In this document: piece by piece, positions 35,536-38,216 of the stretch
How the letters are laid out: each line of letters starts with the position of its first letter
How positions within the stretch are numbered: position 1 is the first letter of the stretch
From: Lachnospiraceae bacterium
GTDB lineage: Bacteria > Bacillota > Clostridia > Lachnospirales > Lachnospiraceae
Direction: 5' to 3'
Assembly: GCA_017448245.1 (NCBI GenBank)
Contig: JAFSLV010000034.1
Span: 1 to 38,216, forward strand
DNA length: 38,216 nt
Translations under genes and position numbers: made by a program
Notes under the pieces: generated by a model
Told to the model about the DNA's origin: nothing
Databases searched by the model: none
What the model saw: only the letters and a program-made list of their open reading frames with translations

Positions 35536-36004
35536 ATCCCACATCCTTTCTCAGCTTTTCTTTGCCCCGGTAAAACGTGATTCTTGCCCAGTTTTCCGTC
35601 TTTCCGAATACCGTGCCGATTTCCCGGAAGGAAAGCGCGCCGTAGATTCTCAGATACAGCACCTCCCGGTACGGCTCGGGCATGTTGTGCAATCTGGCGA
35701 TCATCTCCAGGTGTCCTGCGGACTGCAGCGCCTGCGTTTCGGCGGACGGGACGGTGTGCGCCTCCGGCCGCAATTCCTCCGCCGGAGGATTTTTTCTCTG
35801 CCATGTGCGGAAGACGTTTTTGGCAATCGCGCACAGCCATGTGGAGAGCTTTGCCTTTCCGTCATATCTGTGGATCGTCCGGACAGCCTGAAAGAAGGTT
35901 TCCTGCGTCAGCTCCTCCGCAAGATGTGCATTCCGTGTAAAAGAATACAGGTAGCGGTATACCATCTGCGCATACTGCCTGTAAATCTCATCCATGGACT
36001 GCAA
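35525..36004 (-). CDS. ECF RNA polymerase sigma factor
   Basis: 159 residues from a TTG start at 36004, which has GGGAGG eight bases upstream. ATG 35995 lies 17 bases from that site, and the ATG at 36085 lies upstream of it. Region 2 (IYRQYAQMVYRYLYSFTRNAHLAEELTQETF) and region 4 (MPEPYREVLYLRIYGALSFREIGTVFGKTENWAR) are both clear. It is coupled to its anti-sigma factor. Target genes cannot be read from the window; the ABC-2 operon next door is a candidate. A stretch TTTATATATAA lies upstream, but no reliable promoter was assigned. Confidence 0.93.
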   Translation of the reverse strand: MQSMDEIYRQYAQMVYRYLYSFTRNAHLAEELTQETFFQAVRTIHRYDGKAKLSTWLCAIAKNVFRTWQRKNPPAEELRPEAHTVPSAETQALQSAGHLEMIARLHNMPEPYREVLYLRIYGALSFREIGTVFGKTENWARITFYRGKEKLRKDVGYDE

Positions 36005-36188
36005 ATCGGCTTCCTCCCTTCGTCCGGTTATATATATAAATGCAACTCTTGAGCCGTTCGTTACAAAGCTTTTCTTATTTTTCAAAAAAAGAAGACCGCG
36101 CCGCGAAACGACTTCTTTCTCATCATATCATAATCACCTCCGCCGCCTCATAAAGGGCACGATATCCCCTGCCCCGCCCCGGATGTGA

Positions 36189-36194
36189 TATGAT
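36189..36194 (+). promoter_or_regulatory. Possible -10 box of the histidine kinase gene
   Basis: TATGAT lies six bases before ATG 36201. There is no recognisable -35 box, and AGAGGA directly abuts the ATG. Either the transcript is leaderless or the promoter needs an activator. Confidence 0.4.
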
Positions 36195-36200
36195 AGAGGA

Positions 36201-37277
36201 ATGGAGCTTGCTTTTACCCTTGGTGTGAAAACCCTGTTTGCGCTGACGGGCCTCGTCCACGCGATGCAGATGGAGCAGGGCAGCCGCCTTGTGCTGTGCC
36301 TGTTTACGGCGCTCGCCCTGTCCTTTGCCGCGCAGCTGCCGGCAAGCCGTATCCTGTTCATGGTGCTGTGCGGGGTGTTTTGTCTTCTGCCGCTTGCGCT
36401 GCCGCAGATGCTCTGCTTTCTGCCGCTCATCACGTTTGACGCCTGTTACCGCAGAGAGATACTGCCCCTGATTGCAGCGCTCCCCGCCTTTTTTGTCGTG
36501 CGTCCCCGGACGGAGCTGCTGGTGCTGATTGTCGCCGGGTGCCTTCTGGCGGCGATGCTGGCGATCGCGCTTGCATGGCTGATACATCTCCGAAAGGAGC
36601 TGCAATCCGTCAAGGACGAGGCGGAGAGCGAGACGCGGTCGGCCTCGCAGGAAAAGAAGGCCTTAAGCGCACAGCAAAACGCGGAAATCCACGCCGCAAC
36701 GCTCCAGGAGCGCAACAGGATCGCCAGGGAAATCCATGACAATGTCGGGCACATGCTCTCGCGCGCCATCCTGCTTACCGGCGCACTGCAGACCGTCAAC
36801 AAGGACGACGCGATGACTGAGCCCCTGCACAGCTTAAACGAATCGCTGAACGACGCGATGACCTCGATCCGCGAGAGCGTACACGATCTGTACGACGATT
36901 CGCTGGACCTGGAGCGTGCTTCGAAGACGCTGCTGGACGAGTTTCAGTTTTGTCCGGTGGACTTCCGCTTCCAGTGCTCGCGCTCCATGCCGCGCGAGGT
37001 CAAATACTGCTTCTTTACTATTCTGAAGGAGGCGCTTGTCAATATCGCAAAGCATTCCGGGGCCACAAAGGCAACGGTCTCCATGACGGAGCATCCGGCG
37101 CTGTACCAGATGATTGTGCAGGATAACGGCAACTCACCCGCGGCGGGCGACAGGCGCGGCATCGGTCTCGCCGGTATGAGCGAGCGGGTAAATGCACTGG
37201 GCGGCACGATCCGCTTCAACGATGACAACGGATTCCGGATTTTTCTGACGGTACCGAGAGAACAGGAAGCGTCCTGA
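36201..37277 (+). CDS. Sensor histidine kinase, NarL/DesK-type partner (HisKA_3)
   Basis: 358 residues. About five membrane helices fill residues 1-130 with almost no extracellular loop, as in intramembrane-sensing kinases. A short coiled coil follows (about 130-170). The phosphoacceptor is His179 in RNRIAREIHDNVGHML, and the ATPase domain has LKEALVNIAKHSGATK and RRGIGLAGMSERV. The response-regulator gene follows after 28 bases. It diverges from the sigma factor gene and probably senses membrane or envelope stress. Confidence 0.92.
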   Translation: MELAFTLGVKTLFALTGLVHAMQMEQGSRLVLCLFTALALSFAAQLPASRILFMVLCGVFCLLPLALPQMLCFLPLITFDACYRREILPLIAALPAFFVVRPRTELLVLIVAGCLLAAMLAIALAWLIHLRKELQSVKDEAESETRSASQEKKALSAQQNAEIHAATLQERNRIAREIHDNVGHMLSRAILLTGALQTVNKDDAMTEPLHSLNESLNDAMTSIRESVHDLYDDSLDLERASKTLLDEFQFCPVDFRFQCSRSMPREVKYCFFTILKEALVNIAKHSGATKATVSMTEHPALYQMIVQDNGNSPAAGDRRGIGLAGMSERVNALGGTIRFNDDNGFRIFLTVPREQEAS

Positions 37278-37305
37278 CAGATGCAAAACACAAGGAGAAA
37301 CACGG

Positions 37306-37989
37306 GTGGACAATGTAATCAGAATCCTGCTGGCAGATGATGACGAGCTGGTGACCATGGCGCTGAAGACCATTCTCTCTGCGAAGGAGGGGATGGAGGT
37401 CTGCGCGGCCTGCACTTGCGGCGCGGAGGCGGTGGCGCTGTATGAGGAGTATGGGCCGGATGTGGTGCTGAGTGATATTCGGATGCCTTATGGAGGAGGG
37501 GGCGGGGAAGGTGTGCCCGGCGGGCTGGAGGCCGCGGAGCGGATTCTGAGGGCGCACCCGCAGGCCTGCATTCTTCTCCTCACGACCTTTCTTGATGACG
37601 AATACATCATCCGCGCCCTGCGACTCGGGGTCAGCGGCTATCTCTTAAAGCAGGATTACGGCGCGCTGCCCGCGGCAATCCGCGCGGCATACGAGGGACA
37701 AAACGTGTTTGGCGCAGAAATCACTGCGAAGATGCCGACACTTCTGTCCGGGGCCGCGAAAGAAAACGCCGTGGGGACGACATCCCATCTCGCCGTCCTC
37801 AACGAGCGCGAGCAGGAGCTGACCGCCCTGATTGCGGAGGGTCTCTCCAACAAGAAAATCGCGGAAAGGATGTTTTTAAGCGAGGGAACGGTGCGCAACT
37901 ATCTGAGCACCGTTCTCGAGAAACTTGCGCTGCGCGACCGCACGCAACTTGCGATCTTTTATCTTACGGGGAGACGCACGCAGGGATAA
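37306..37989 (+). CDS. NarL/LuxR-family response regulator with a glycine-rich insertion
   Basis: 227 residues from a GTG start with AAGGAG upstream. The receiver domain has acidic DDD at 11-13, phosphoacceptor Asp57 (LSDIRMP), LTTF and the Lys of LLKQD. The LuxR-type helix-turn-helix at the C-terminus is LNEREQELTALIAEGLSNKKIAERMFLSEGTVRNYLSTVLEKL. Residues 63-73 (GGGGGEGVPGG) replace the usual short MDG loop after Asp57, an insertion of about seven residues next to the phosphorylation site. It likely acts with the kinase on the ABC-2 operon (inference). Confidence 0.93.
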   Translation: MDNVIRILLADDDELVTMALKTILSAKEGMEVCAACTCGAEAVALYEEYGPDVVLSDIRMPYGGGGGEGVPGGLEAAERILRAHPQACILLLTTFLDDEYIIRALRLGVSGYLLKQDYGALPAAIRAAYEGQNVFGAEITAKMPTLLSGAAKENAVGTTSHLAVLNEREQELTALIAEGLSNKKIAERMFLSEGTVRNYLSTVLEKLALRDRTQLAIFYLTGRRTQG

Positions 37990-38011
37990 AAGCCGCACGC
38001 AGGGATAAAAG
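37975..38011. repeat. 19-bp tandem duplication across the regulator's stop codon
   Basis: CGCACGCAGGGATAAAAG occurs at 37975-37992 and 37994-38011. The first copy contains the stop codon TAA, so the second copy lies just outside the gene. The remaining stretch to 38040 holds nothing that I can identify. Confidence 0.85.
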
Positions 38012-38040
38012 GCGCCCGTCCAAAAAGAACGCGGACCGGG

Positions 38041-38077
38041 AAAATAAAAAGGTGTGACGCGCATTTGCGTCACACCT
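38041..38077 (-). terminator. Strong minus-strand intrinsic terminator
   Basis: A perfect 11-bp stem (AGGTGTGACGC/GCGTCACACCT) is followed on the minus strand by TTTTATTTT. It ends a transcript entering from the right, outside the window, and is back-to-back with the end of the response-regulator gene. On the plus strand no T-run follows, so it serves the minus strand. Confidence 0.85.
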
Positions 38078-38089
38078 CAGACTGAAGAC

Positions 38090-38127
38090 AAAGCGGGTCT
38101 GGGGAGAATCCCCAGGCCCCTTGCTTT
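38090..38127 (-). other. Long imperfect hairpin ahead of the minus-strand terminator
   Basis: On the minus strand, segments AAAGC, GGG and CTGGGGA pair with TCCCCAG, CCC and GCTTT, giving about 15 pairs with small internal loops. It lies some 12 bases before the terminator. Together they could be the 3' end of a structured small RNA or the 3' untranslated region of a gene beyond the window. The bases from 38128 to 38216 show no gene or clear promoter. Confidence 0.5.
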
Positions 38128-38216
38128 ATCCTTAAATCAAAACGAGAAAGCGATCCGATATTGAAAGAATAAAATAGAACGAAAAAGGGAAGATTTCCCT
38201 ATCCTCTGCATCATAA

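Overview
The window looks like chromosomal DNA of a moderately GC-rich Bacillota, most likely a Lachnospiraceae-type Clostridium. The basis is near-consensus sigma-A promoters, strong GGAGG ribosome sites, PyrK-type dihydroorotate metabolism, a Cna_B surface protein with a non-LPXTG tail, LtaS-like and ABC-2/DesK-type modules. This placement is inference; no rRNA gene is present.

Left part (1-8503), all on the minus strand. A tRNA-Ile(GAT) sits at the edge. It lies downstream of three 107-bp tandem repeats and a TTGACA/TATATT promoter. Next come a large secreted beta-helix/Cna_B surface protein and the overlapping genes pyrC, an LtaS-like sulfatase and pyrK. pyrD is not adjacent. Middle-left (8569-18791): an acyltransferase (+), D-Ala-D-Ala ligase with a low-complexity insertion (-), a Nudix hydrolase (+), citrate synthase, glycogen phosphorylase, and a tightly packed pseudaminic-acid-type block: pseF, an ATP-grasp ligase, pseG and a DegT-like aminotransferase. 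A convergent pseI follows. PseB, a typical PseC and PseH are not here.

Centre (19901-28009), minus strand. There is an ABC ATPase / FtsX-like permease / secreted YhgE-like coiled-coil protein operon. A Zn/Cd resistance group follows: an ArsR repressor with a visible operator and metal site, a free-standing HMA metallochaperone and a P1B-type ATPase.

At 28123-30516 (+) a DAHP synthase and a chorismate mutase/prephenate dehydratase follow a leader with a promoter, a 32-codon peptide containing FFYFYGGYYF, a hairpin over those codons and a terminator-like hairpin before aroF. This is the architecture of Phe/Tyr attenuation and is the most striking find in the window. tRNA-Pro and tRNA-Gly follow from their own consensus promoter.

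Right part (30814-37989): an ABC-2 exporter (two permeases, one ATPase), an ECF sigma/anti-sigma pair, and a divergent DesK-type histidine kinase with its NarL-type regulator. A strong minus-strand terminator near the right end belongs to a transcript entering from outside.

A recurring theme is the likely leaderless transcript. For arsR, the Nudix gene, pseI, the aromatic leader peptide and possibly the kinase, the -10 box lies only 6-8 nt before the start codon, and no usable ribosome site is seen.
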